From: Comamonadaceae bacterium
Lineage (GTDB): Bacteria; Pseudomonadota; Gammaproteobacteria; Burkholderiales; Burkholderiaceae_C
DNA: 19,361 bases
Reading direction: 5' to 3'
Assembly (NCBI GenBank): GCA_027490555.1
Contig: JAIXXW010000350.1
Coordinates: forward strand, 1-19,361
This document shows positions 9,486 through 16,439 of the stretch, in pieces. The position numbers and the translations under genes were made by a program. Below the pieces are notes generated by a model, which worked only from the letters and a program-made list of their open reading frames with translations, ran no database searches and was not told where the DNA came from. The stretch's first letter is position 1; each line of letters opens with the position of its first letter.

Positions 9486-10391
9486 TCAGGCCCCGGCCGG
9501 TTCGCCGCCGCGCACGCCACTCGCCACCAGCGTCCGGTACTCGGAGGGGGATTGGCCCACTTCGCGTCGGAAAGATCGGCTGAAGTAGGCCGGGTCCTCG
9601 AATCCGATCTGAACGGCCACCTCCACCACCGGCATCGGGGTGTAGGCCAGAAGGCGCCGCGCCTCCAACATCCGGCGGTCCTGCAGCATCTGCAGCGCCG
9701 ACTTGCGTGACACCAAACGGCAACTTCGGCTGAGGTGGTCTGGCGTCACACCCAACTGGCCGGCATAAAAATCCAGCGGCTGAGGTGATGCGAAATGCCG
9801 TTCCACCAAGGCCATGAAACGGCGCACCAGGGTGTCCCGCGCACCGGGGCGCTGCGCTCGGTCAAACACCTCCCCGCGCTCACGCACGAAATGCACCGCC
9901 ACCAGGGTGGCAAGCGCTTGCAGAGCATGGACCCGGCCCCGAGAGGTGCTTGCGAATTCCCGAGCCAGCTGCGCCAGCAGGCCAGACAGCTCCACGGTGC
10001 CTGCGGGCTTTTCGATCACAAAGGACTGGTCCAATGTGCCGCTGACCAACATCGAGCCGCCCAGGAGTTGCGCCAAAGTGGCTGTTGGCAGGGTGACCTG
10101 GTGGCCAACCGCATGGCGGGTGTAGGTGAAAGCGTGCACCGAACCGGGCGCCAGCATCAGCAGCACCGGGCCGACCGCCTTGAACTCGCGGCCATCGATG
10201 GTGCCCCGCACCCCACCCTTCTGCAAGAACTGGAACTGGTGTAAACCCTCATGGTGGTGGGCCGGAATCGTCCAGTTCATCTCGTTGCCGCGAACGGCAA
10301 CGGATTCGTAATGCAGACAGTCGTCCGGTTGCTTGTGGCGGACTTCCTCAAAATCGACCAGCAACAGGGCAGGTGGCTTCATGCAGGCCAT
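9486..10391 (-). CDS. AraC/XylS-family transcriptional regulator (PobR-like)
   Basis: This is a 301-residue DNA-binding regulator. The N-terminal half (about residues 40-110) looks like a cupin effector pocket, with a His cluster (PAHHHEGLHQF), a TIDGREF turn and a LMLAPGSVHAF strand. The C-terminal 100 residues are a standard AraC double helix-turn-helix: FYAGQLGVTPDHLSRSC is the first and VVEVAVQIGFEDPAYFSRSFRR the second, followed by GQSPSEYR. Its overall layout resembles AraC-type PobR regulators of aromatic-acid catabolism, but that is only a resemblance. It is divergent from the decarboxylase-dehydrogenase fusion, 82 bases from the chosen start of that gene, and is the obvious candidate to control it. 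A second in-frame ATG lies at 10382 (MKPPALLL); neither has a clear ribosome binding site. Confidence 0.9.
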   Translation of the reverse strand: MACMKPPALLLVDFEEVRHKQPDDCLHYESVAVRGNEMNWTIPAHHHEGLHQFQFLQKGGVRGTIDGREFKAVGPVLLMLAPGSVHAFTYTRHAVGHQVTLPTATLAQLLGGSMLVSGTLDQSFVIEKPAGTVELSGLLAQLAREFASTSRGRVHALQALATLVAVHFVRERGEVFDRAQRPGARDTLVRRFMALVERHFASPQPLDFYAGQLGVTPDHLSRSCRLVSRKSALQMLQDRRMLEARRLLAYTPMPVVEVAVQIGFEDPAYFSRSFRREVGQSPSEYRTLVASGVRGGEPAGA

Positions 10392-10473
10392 TGTCGCGTG
10401 ATGCCGGAAATGTGCAAGTTTTTTCAGGTTTCATCCATGGTCAGGGGGGCGCTTGTGGCGCACAGTTGGCCCC
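10392..10473. promoter_or_regulatory. Divergent control region between the AraC gene and the fusion gene
   Basis: This 82-base gap separates two divergent starts and must hold the promoter for the AraC gene and probably the one for the fusion. It includes an AT-rich stretch around a T6 run (about 10420-10425) in otherwise GC-rich DNA. I cannot identify convincing -35/-10 pairs or a clear AraC half-site repeat, so the assignment rests on position. Confidence 0.4.
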
Positions 10474-13400
10474 ATGACCCGCCCGTCCGCGCCCCATCTG
10501 CCAGAGGTCGCCCCTTCTGTGGGCGAGGCCGGGACCATGCCCGCGTCGCCCCCGCTGGCCCCCCTGCGCCTGACCGGGGCACAGGCTTTGGTGCGCATGC
10601 TCCTGGCCGAAAAAATTGACACCGTCTTCGGCATCGTGGGCGGAAAGCTCTCACCCCTGTTCCATGCCCTCAGCCGCGAGCCGCGCATCCGATTCATCGG
10701 GGTTCGGCACGAGGCGGCAGGCCCGATGATGGCCGCCGCCTTGCATGCTGGCACCGGCAAAATGGCCGTGGCCGTCGGCGAGATGGGCCCGGGTGGCTTG
10801 AACATGGCCTCGGGGCTGGGGGTGGCCTTCAACAACAACCTGCCCCTGCTGGCGATCACCACCAACCAGCACCGGGCGGTCGCCTACCCCCATGCTGGGG
10901 TCTTCATGGACCTCAACACCCAGGCCGTCACCACGCCTTTGACCAAATGGAATGCGGTGGTCCACGACGCCCGTCGCCTGCCCGAGCTGGCACGCCGCGC
11001 ATTCCGCGAGGCACTGGGTGGCCGACCCGGGCCGGTGCACCTGGACATTCCGCAGGACGTGTTGGCCGAGGTCCATGCCTTCGCTGGCGACGAGTTCGAC
11101 TTGGCGCCCGCGCGCTACCGCGCGGTGCTGCCCCCGAGGCCTTCAGCCGCTGCCGTCTCCGAAGCCGCCGAGCTGCTGCTGCAGGCCCGCCGACCGCTTT
11201 TGGTGGGTGGCGGTGGTGTGGTCGCAGCGGGCGCGCAACAACTGCTGCGTGAGCTGGCCCAACGCCTGCATGCCCCGGTGGTGCCGACGCAGATGGCCCT
11301 GGGCGTGGTGCCCTCGAGCAGCGAACACTTCATTGGCCATGGCGGCATCATCGCCGGTGAAGCGGTCAAGCGCGCTTTCGAGCGGGCCGACGTGGTCCTG
11401 AGCGTGGGCTGCCGCTGGTCCTCCTGGATGTGGGACGAAAACGGCCCGCTGGCCCGCCGCAGCCACAAGCTGGTCAACATCAACATCGACCCTTCTGCCC
11501 TGGGCGGCCCGGCGGTCCACCAGGTGGCGATCCAGGCGGACGCCGCTGAGGCCCTGCGCGACCTGCTCGCGGCGATCGAGGGCACCACGGCCAGCGCCGA
11601 CCCGGCCTGGCTGGGCCAGGTGCGGGCGGTGCGCGCGCGTTATGAGGCCAAGCTGGCCATCATGGCCAAGGACACCGAGGCCACCATGCATCCGGCCGCC
11701 TTGGCCCAAGCGATCGCCAACGCGCTGCCCGCCGATGCGCTGGCCGTCTTCGATGGCGGCCACACCACCTTCTGGAGCAACGACTTCACCCCGGTGCACG
11801 AGGTGCGCACACGTTTTCACGAACCGGGCATGAGCCACCTGGGCTACGGTTTGCCGGCGGCCATCGCGCTCAAGTCTCAGTTCCATGACCGGGTGGTGGT
11901 CAACATCACCGGCGACGGCGCCTTTGGCTTCACCCTCAACGAGCTGGACACCGCACGCCGCTACCGGCTGCCGGTGGTGACCGTGGTCCACAACAACGCG
12001 GCTTGGGGCGTGATCCGCATGGGACAGCGCCTGGGCCTCGATTTCGAGATGGCCACCGCGCTGGAAGACACCGATTACGCAGCGATCGCGCGTGGCTTTG
12101 GCTGCCACGGCGAAGTGGTCACCCGCGCAGGTGACTTGGCCGGCGCTCTGGAGCGGGCCATCGCCAGTGGCCTGCCTGCGGTGATCGACTGCCGCACCAA
12201 ATTCCTGCCGCATCCGGCGGTGGGCCAATTCGTCAGCATGAACAAATACGGTTTCCAGGCGCTCACGCGCGTGGTGCCTCAGATGGAGAACAAAATGAAC
12301 GATATCCGCATGCACAGGGGTGGCAACAAGGTCGCTGCCAGCTCCGGCCAGACCTTCGAGCGACGCAACCCCCTGGACGGCAGCGTGGCCACCCGCGCAC
12401 CCGCAGCCACGGTGTCGGACGCGCAAGCGGCGGTGGACGCTGCCGCCAAAGCCTTCCCGGCCTGGGCCGCGATGGGGCCCAGCCAGCGCCGTGCCTTGCT
12501 GCTCAAGGCCGCACAGGCGCTGGAGGCCAGGACGCCGCAGTTCATTCAAACCATGGCCGCAGAGACGGGTGCTGCCGCGCCCTGGGCCGGCTTCAACGCC
12601 CAACTGGCTGCCGGCATGCTGCAGGAGGCCGCCTCGCTCACCACCCAGATCTCAGGCGATGTGATCCCCTCCGACGTGCCGGGCAGCCTGGCCATGGGCC
12701 TGAGGGTGCCCGCTGGTGTGGTGCTGGGCATCGCGCCATGGAACGCACCGATCATCCTGGGCGTTCGCGCGATCGCCACACCGCTGGCCTGCGGCAACAC
12801 GGTGGTCCTCAAGGGCTCGGAGCTGTGCCCCGCCACCCATGGCCTGATCATCGAGGCTCTGCAAGATGCTGGGCTGCCACCTGGTGTCGTCAATTTCGTG
12901 ACCAATGCCCCGCAGGACGCCGCTGCCGTGGTGGAGGCGATGGTCGCGCACCCAGCGGTTCGCCGGGTCAATTTCACCGGATCGACCCATGTGGGCCGAC
13001 TGATCGCGCAGACCTGCGCGAAACACCTGAAGCAGGCGGTGCTGGAGCTGGGCGGCAAAGCCCCCCTGCTGGTGTTCGATGACGCCGACCTCGAGGCTGC
13101 AGTGGACGGCGCGATCTTTGGCGCCTTTGCCAACTCGGGGCAAATATGCATGTCCACCGAGCGCCTGGTGGTCGACGCCAAGGTGGCCGACACCTTTGTC
13201 GCCAAACTGGCTGCCCGGGCCGTCGGCTTGCCCCTGGGCGATCCGCGCAAAGGCCCGGTGGTGCTGGGTTCGGTGATCGACATGCGCACCGTCGAACGCT
13301 GCAACGCCCTGATCGACGACGCCCTGGCGAAAGGCGCCAAGCTGGTGTGCGGCGGCAAAAGCGAGAACACCTTGATGCCCGCCACGGTCCTCGACCATGT

Positions 13401-13746
13401 GACCGCCGACATGCGGATTTACCACGAAGAGAGCTTCGGCCCGGTCAAGCCCGTGGTGCGGGTGCAAGGGGTCGAGGCGGCCATTGCCTGCGCCAACGAC
13501 AACCCTTATGGCCTGTCGGCTGCCGTCTTCGGCGGCGACACCGCCCGCGCCATGCAGGTCGCCCAGCGCATCGAATCGGGCATCTGCCATGTCAACGGCC
13601 CCACGGTGCACGACGAAGCACAGATGCCTTTCGGCGGCGTCAAGGCCTCGGGCTATGGCCGCTTTGGCGGCAAGGCCGGCATCGAGGCCTTCACAGAACT
13701 GCGTTGGATGACGGTGCAGACCACGCCACGCCAGTACCCTTTCTGA
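10474..13746 (+). CDS. Fused thiamine-diphosphate decarboxylase-like enzyme and aldehyde dehydrogenase
   Basis: One uninterrupted frame joins two complete enzymes. Residues are counted from the most upstream start, TTG 10453; I chose ATG 10474, and ATG 10537 is also possible because the conserved domain begins only at LRLTGAQALV. Residues about 38-600 are an acetolactate synthase/benzoylformate decarboxylase-type fold: Glu87 in VRHEAAG would activate the cofactor, and GDG at 487-489 with NN at 514-515 forms the diphosphate/magnesium motif. Residues about 630-1097 are an NAD(P)-dependent aldehyde dehydrogenase of the vanillin/salicylaldehyde type, with PWN, FTGSTHVGR, Glu865 in LELGGK, catalytic Cys899 in GQICMS and EESFGPV. 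Neither half looks damaged. The expected chemistry is 2-oxo acid to aldehyde plus CO2, then aldehyde to acid, possibly on an aromatic substrate; the substrate is not determined. A Bug protein follows after 38 bases, suggesting one operon. Confidence 0.9.
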   Translation: MTRPSAPHLPEVAPSVGEAGTMPASPPLAPLRLTGAQALVRMLLAEKIDTVFGIVGGKLSPLFHALSREPRIRFIGVRHEAAGPMMAAALHAGTGKMAVAVGEMGPGGLNMASGLGVAFNNNLPLLAITTNQHRAVAYPHAGVFMDLNTQAVTTPLTKWNAVVHDARRLPELARRAFREALGGRPGPVHLDIPQDVLAEVHAFAGDEFDLAPARYRAVLPPRPSAAAVSEAAELLLQARRPLLVGGGGVVAAGAQQLLRELAQRLHAPVVPTQMALGVVPSSSEHFIGHGGIIAGEAVKRAFERADVVLSVGCRWSSWMWDENGPLARRSHKLVNINIDPSALGGPAVHQVAIQADAAEALRDLLAAIEGTTASADPAWLGQVRAVRARYEAKLAIMAKDTEATMHPAALAQAIANALPADALAVFDGGHTTFWSNDFTPVHEVRTRFHEPGMSHLGYGLPAAIALKSQFHDRVVVNITGDGAFGFTLNELDTARRYRLPVVTVVHNNAAWGVIRMGQRLGLDFEMATALEDTDYAAIARGFGCHGEVVTRAGDLAGALERAIASGLPAVIDCRTKFLPHPAVGQFVSMNKYGFQALTRVVPQMENKMNDIRMHRGGNKVAASSGQTFERRNPLDGSVATRAPAATVSDAQAAVDAAAKAFPAWAAMGPSQRRALLLKAAQALEARTPQFIQTMAAETGAAAPWAGFNAQLAAGMLQEAASLTTQISGDVIPSDVPGSLAMGLRVPAGVVLGIAPWNAPIILGVRAIATPLACGNTVVLKGSELCPATHGLIIEALQDAGLPPGVVNFVTNAPQDAAAVVEAMVAHPAVRRVNFTGSTHVGRLIAQTCAKHLKQAVLELGGKAPLLVFDDADLEAAVDGAIFGAFANSGQICMSTERLVVDAKVADTFVAKLAARAVGLPLGDPRKGPVVLGSVIDMRTVERCNALIDDALAKGAKLVCGGKSENTLMPATVLDHVTADMRIYHEESFGPVKPVVRVQGVEAAIACANDNPYGLSAAVFGGDTARAMQVAQRIESGICHVNGPTVHDEAQMPFGGVKASGYGRFGGKAGIEAFTELRWMTVQTTPRQYPF
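12285..12297 (+). promoter_or_regulatory. Internal Shine-Dalgarno and in-frame ATG at the fusion junction
   Basis: GGAG at 12285-12288 is followed by six bases and an in-frame ATG at 12295-12297, at the boundary between the two enzyme domains. The spacing is close to ideal. It may be the former start site of a separate aldehyde dehydrogenase, and it may still allow that enzyme (MNDIRMHRGGNK...) to be made alone. Another in-frame ATG lies at 12283 but would itself overlap the GGAG. Confidence 0.5.
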
Positions 13747-13771
13747 CCCATCCCCCTCACCCGAACCCCCC

Positions 13772-13777
13772 AAGGAG
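13772..13777 (+). promoter_or_regulatory. Ribosome binding site of the first Bug gene
   Basis: AAGGAG lies seven bases before ATG 13785. It fixes the start of the binding protein and shows that the long open frame continuing upstream from there is not used. Confidence 0.85.
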
Positions 13778-13784
13778 ACCCGCG

Positions 13785-14759
13785 ATGAAACGACGTGACA
13801 TTGTGTGCGCCGGGCTGGCGCTTGGCGGCCACGCCGCGCTTCCTGTGCTGGCCCAGCCGGCCAACACCACCTTCATCTGGTCTGGCTTTCCAGCGGGCGG
13901 ACTGGGTGACCAGGTGACCCGGCCGCTGCTGGAGCAGATGCGGGGCAAGTTGCCGCAAAACCTGGTCTACGACAGCAAGCCGGGTGCGGGTGGGCGCATC
14001 GCCGCCGAGTTCGTCAGGCGTTCCGCGCCCGACGGCCACCAGATTTTCCAGACACCGGCTTCGGTGATGGTGCTCCAGCCCCATGTCTTCAAGAAACTGC
14101 CCTATGACACGCTGGGGGACTTCACCCCCATCGCCAGCCTGTGCGCCTTCACCACCGTGCTCACCGCCGGCCCTGGTCTGCCCGCCGATGTGCGCAATCT
14201 GGCCGACCTGCTGCGCTGGGCCAGGCTCAACCCGAACGCGGCCAACATCGGCAACCCGTCCTCGGGCTCGGGCATGCACCTGGCGTCCCTGTTGCTGGCC
14301 AAACAGTCGGGCTCGCCCCTCAACCCGATTCCGTACAAAGGCGGCGCGCCGCTGCTCAACGACCTGCTGGGAGGACAGGTGCCGGTGAGCATCAATGTGA
14401 TCTCGGAGGTTCTGCCGCACATCCGCACGGGCAAGTTGCGGGCCCTGGGCGTGTCTGCGCCCACCCGCTCCAAGGCGCTGCCCGAGGTGCCGACGATGAC
14501 CGAACAGGGCTTCAAGGAATTGGCCTATCTGGAGTGGTTGGGCTGGTTCGGCCCAGCGCAAATGCCGGCCAACCGGGTCGCTGCGATCAATGCGGCCGTG
14601 AACGACGCCCTGGCCACACCGGCCATGACAGAGGCGCTGGCCAGGGTGGGCCTGGAGCCCTTGCGCTTGAGCCCGACCCAGTTTGCCACCCAGGTGCGGC
14701 AGGACCACGCCTACTGGGCACAGGTCATCAAAACGACCGGCTTCCAGCCCGAAGACTGA
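13785..14759 (+). CDS. Bug-family periplasmic solute-binding protein (first copy, Tat-like signal)
   Basis: This 324-residue protein has the usual length of the Bug/TctC family, which binds carboxylates in the periplasm for tripartite tricarboxylate transporters. The N-terminus MKRRDIVCAGLAL...VLA-Q is a signal peptide with twin arginines, so Tat export is possible. Family hallmarks are FPAGGLGDQVTRPL near the start, SKPGAGGRIAAEFV, a DFTPIASL segment, PYKGGAPLLNDLLGGQV and SGKLRALGV-like (TGKLRALGVSAP), then LPEVPTMTEQG. No TctA or TctB membrane gene is in the window, which is common for these proteins in Burkholderiales, where shared permeases may serve many binding proteins. The position 38 bases after the fusion enzyme suggests it supplies that pathway's substrate or a precursor. 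The ligand cannot be read from the sequence. Confidence 0.92.
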   Translation: MKRRDIVCAGLALGGHAALPVLAQPANTTFIWSGFPAGGLGDQVTRPLLEQMRGKLPQNLVYDSKPGAGGRIAAEFVRRSAPDGHQIFQTPASVMVLQPHVFKKLPYDTLGDFTPIASLCAFTTVLTAGPGLPADVRNLADLLRWARLNPNAANIGNPSSGSGMHLASLLLAKQSGSPLNPIPYKGGAPLLNDLLGGQVPVSINVISEVLPHIRTGKLRALGVSAPTRSKALPEVPTMTEQGFKELAYLEWLGWFGPAQMPANRVAAINAAVNDALATPAMTEALARVGLEPLRLSPTQFATQVRQDHAYWAQVIKTTGFQPED

Positions 14760-14771
14760 GGCCTCTGCACA

Positions 14772-14794
14772 GCGCCCAGGGCCGACCTTGGCGC
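14772..14794 (+). terminator. Possible hairpin just after the first Bug gene
   Basis: GCGCC and AGG pair with CCT and GGCGC across a five-base GCCGA loop, with one mismatch, starting 12 bases after the stop codon. There is no T tract, so it is not a classical intrinsic terminator. It may stabilise the mRNA end or attenuate readthrough into the hydrolase gene. Confidence 0.3.
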
Positions 14795-14827
14795 CCGGGT
14801 GGCGGTGGTGCTTGGCGGTGGGCTTGG

Positions 14828-14863
14828 GCTGAACGCTGGCGGCTGAGCGGCGTGCCGTTCAGC
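14828..14863. repeat. Perfect 8-base inverted repeat before the hydrolase gene
   Basis: GCTGAACG at 14828-14835 and CGTTCAGC at 14856-14863 are exact complements separated by 20 bases that can partly pair internally (CGCT/AGCG). It lies in the 145-base gap (14760-14904) that separates the first Bug gene from the hydrolase. It could be a terminator stem or a regulator site; nothing in the sequence decides between them. Confidence 0.4.
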
Positions 14864-14904
14864 TTCTGCAAAAATCGGCCCAGATCCTCACCGCGTCAAG
14901 ACCC

Positions 14905-15789
14905 ATGTCACCTTCCAATCAGCAAGCGCAAGCCCAGCAACTGACGGCCGCAGACGGCTATCGCCTGGGGGTTGTGCAATACCCCAGTCTTGGCAGGCTG
15001 CGGGGCCGCCTGGTCATCGCCGGGGCCACTGGCGTGCCACAGGGCTTTTACAAGCGCTTTGCCCAGTTCGCGGCGGCGCAAGGCCTGGAGGTGTGGACCC
15101 TGGACTACCGGGGCATCGGACGGTCCAAGCCTGCCAGCCTGCGCGGCTTCGAGATGAACTACCTGGACTGGGCCCGCCTGGACCTGGCAGCCCTGCTCAG
15201 CCATGTCGCCGCACGCGGCGATGAACCCCTGTGGATGGTGGGCCACTCCTATGGCGGCCATGCCTTCGGCCTGCTGCCCGGCAAGGAGCGCGTGCAGCGC
15301 TTTGCCACCTTTGCCACGGGGGCCGGTTGGCACGGGTGGATGCCCCCGATGGAGCGCTGGCGAGTCCTGTTCATGTGGCGCGTTCTGGGCCCGCTGATCG
15401 TGCGGACCCACGGCTACCTGGCCTGGAGCCTGCTGGGCATGGGCGCCGACTTGCCGCGCGATGTGTTTTTGCAATGGCGGCATTGGTGCCAGTGGCCGCG
15501 CTACTTTTTCGACGACCCGGAACAAGCGCACCTGGCCCAGGCGTTTGCCCAGGTGGACATCCCGATCCGCGCCATCAATGCGAGCGACGACAAATGGGCG
15601 CCCCCGGCCTCACGCGATGCCTTCATGTCGGCCTATCACAACGCCGCACTTGAATTGCTCACGATCGAACCGTCCGAGTGGGGCATGTCGCACATCGGGC
15701 ACATGGGGTATTTCCGGCCCCAGGCCGAACCTTTGTGGCAACAAACCCTCGACTGGTTGACCCGGCCCACCGAAGACCCACACCCCTGA
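14905..15789 (+). CDS. Alpha/beta hydrolase
   Basis: This 294-residue cytoplasmic-type hydrolase has no signal peptide. Ser115 sits in the nucleophile elbow GHSYGG. A likely acid is Asp228 or Asp229 in NASDDKW, and His266 in IGHMGYFRP is the probable base. The LDYRGIGRS strand-turn and the GHxGxFRP ending match a group of predicted bacterial alpha/beta hydrolases (COG4757-like) whose substrates are mostly unknown. It could be an esterase, lactonase or C-C hydrolase. The start ATG has only a weak ribosome binding site (GTCAAGACCC before it). It follows the first Bug gene by 145 bases that contain two hairpins, so it may be transcribed separately. The marR gene is convergent downstream, with a 70-base gap. 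Confidence 0.88.
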   Translation: MSPSNQQAQAQQLTAADGYRLGVVQYPSLGRLRGRLVIAGATGVPQGFYKRFAQFAAAQGLEVWTLDYRGIGRSKPASLRGFEMNYLDWARLDLAALLSHVAARGDEPLWMVGHSYGGHAFGLLPGKERVQRFATFATGAGWHGWMPPMERWRVLFMWRVLGPLIVRTHGYLAWSLLGMGADLPRDVFLQWRHWCQWPRYFFDDPEQAHLAQAFAQVDIPIRAINASDDKWAPPASRDAFMSAYHNAALELLTIEPSEWGMSHIGHMGYFRPQAEPLWQQTLDWLTRPTEDPHP

Positions 15790-15859
15790 TCACGGGATGT
15801 GGGTGGTGACCATGGCAGGCAGCACGCCATCTGCGGGGTCCGAAACACGCGCCATGCAC

Positions 15860-16372
15860 TCAGCGCTCGGTGGCGTTGGGGTCTCGCGCATCTGCCAGCA
15901 TTTTTTGCGCCTCATCTGACAGCGCGTCCATCACTCGGCCAAAAACTTCATAGTCGGCATCGCTCAGCCGTGCCCGCAGGCGGGACTGCCTGGCCTGCGA
16001 GCCCACGATGCCTTGACGCAGCACCGCCACACCGGCCTCGGTCACCGACAGGCGCTGACGCCGCCGGTCGGCCTGGTCGTTGTCCATGGCCATCAGCCCT
16101 TTGTCGACCAACTCGTAGCTGGCACGGCTGACCTGGCTGTGATCCAAACGGGTGGCCAGCGCCACCTGGCCCGAGGTCGCAGGGCCCAGGCGGTTGAGCA
16201 TGACCAGCACGCGCCACTGGCGGCTGGACAGCCCCAAGGCCTGGCTGACCGAACTCTCGACCACGCGCGCCAACAGTTGCGAAAGCACAGAGACCCTGAA
16301 GGTGATCAGGTCTTCGGGTTCATGCAGTCGCAAGGTCGCAACACTCACCAAAGATTTTTTTTTACTTGACAT
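15860..16372 (-). CDS. MarR-family transcriptional regulator
   Basis: I chose the start at 16372 (MSSKKKSLV, 170 residues, normal for the family). An upstream in-frame ATG at 16414 would give 184 residues, but a TATTAT -10-like element lies inside that extension. The winged-helix core is clear: LSSRQWRVLVMLNRLG, SGQVALATRLDHSQVSRASYELVDKGLM as the recognition helix region, then the wing DNDQADRRRQRLSVTEAG. Flanking helices (about 20-45 and 125-160) would form the dimer interface. MarR proteins usually repress a divergent operon and release DNA on binding a small, often aromatic or acidic, ligand; here that operon would be the second Bug, CoA-transferase and CitE-like genes. Codons 4-6 form a run of nine A's on the coding strand, which is unusual in this GC-rich DNA. 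Confidence 0.88.
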   Translation of the reverse strand: MSSKKKSLVSVATLRLHEPEDLITFRVSVLSQLLARVVESSVSQALGLSSRQWRVLVMLNRLGPATSGQVALATRLDHSQVSRASYELVDKGLMAMDNDQADRRRQRLSVTEAGVAVLRQGIVGSQARQSRLRARLSDADYEVFGRVMDALSDEAQKMLADARDPNATER

Positions 16373-16398
16373 GGCAATATTTGCTACAGCACATAATA
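16366..16398. promoter_or_regulatory. Overlapping divergent promoter elements between marR and the Bug operon
   Basis: TTGACA at 16366-16371 is a perfect -35 box for the + strand operon and follows an AT-rich T9 run. CATAAT at 16392-16397 is the best -10, but the 20-base spacing is long, so the pair is uncertain. On the minus strand TATTAT occupies 16393-16398 and could be the marR -10, giving a very short leader before the start at 16372. The two -10 elements overlap, so the divergent promoters probably exclude each other. Confidence 0.45.
16374..16384. promoter_or_regulatory. GCAA-TAT-TTGC palindrome, candidate MarR operator
   Basis: GCAATATTTGC has perfect GCAA/TTGC arms around TAT. It lies between the putative -35 and -10 elements of the + operon and just before the marR start, where a bound MarR dimer would block both genes. 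MarR operators are usually short AT-rich palindromes of this kind. The arms are short, so chance cannot be excluded. Confidence 0.4.
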
Positions 16399-16428
16399 CA
16401 GCTCCTTCACGCATCCGATTGACCCATC

Positions 16429-16433
16429 AGGAG
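16429..16433 (+). promoter_or_regulatory. Ribosome binding site of the second Bug gene
   Basis: AGGAG lies six bases before ATG 16440, fixing the start immediately before the signal peptide MHSALRRAML. The open frame upstream of it is antisense to marR and is not expected to be translated. Confidence 0.85.
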
Positions 16434-16439
16434 ACCCCC

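Noticed and set aside
11143..12603. Long open frame (486 codons) on the minus strand opposite the decarboxylase half of the fusion
   Set aside because: It is the kind of open antisense frame produced by GC-rich third positions; its translation has no recognisable motif, while the + strand frame has complete enzyme motifs.
13146..13784. N-terminal extension of the first Bug protein to 537 residues
   Set aside because: It overlaps the aldehyde dehydrogenase in another frame, and the ATG at 13785 has an AAGGAG site and begins a proper signal peptide.
15812..15830. Bidirectional terminator ATGGC...GCCAT between the hydrolase and marR
   Set aside because: Only five pairs with a nine-base loop and no T tract; this is expected by chance.
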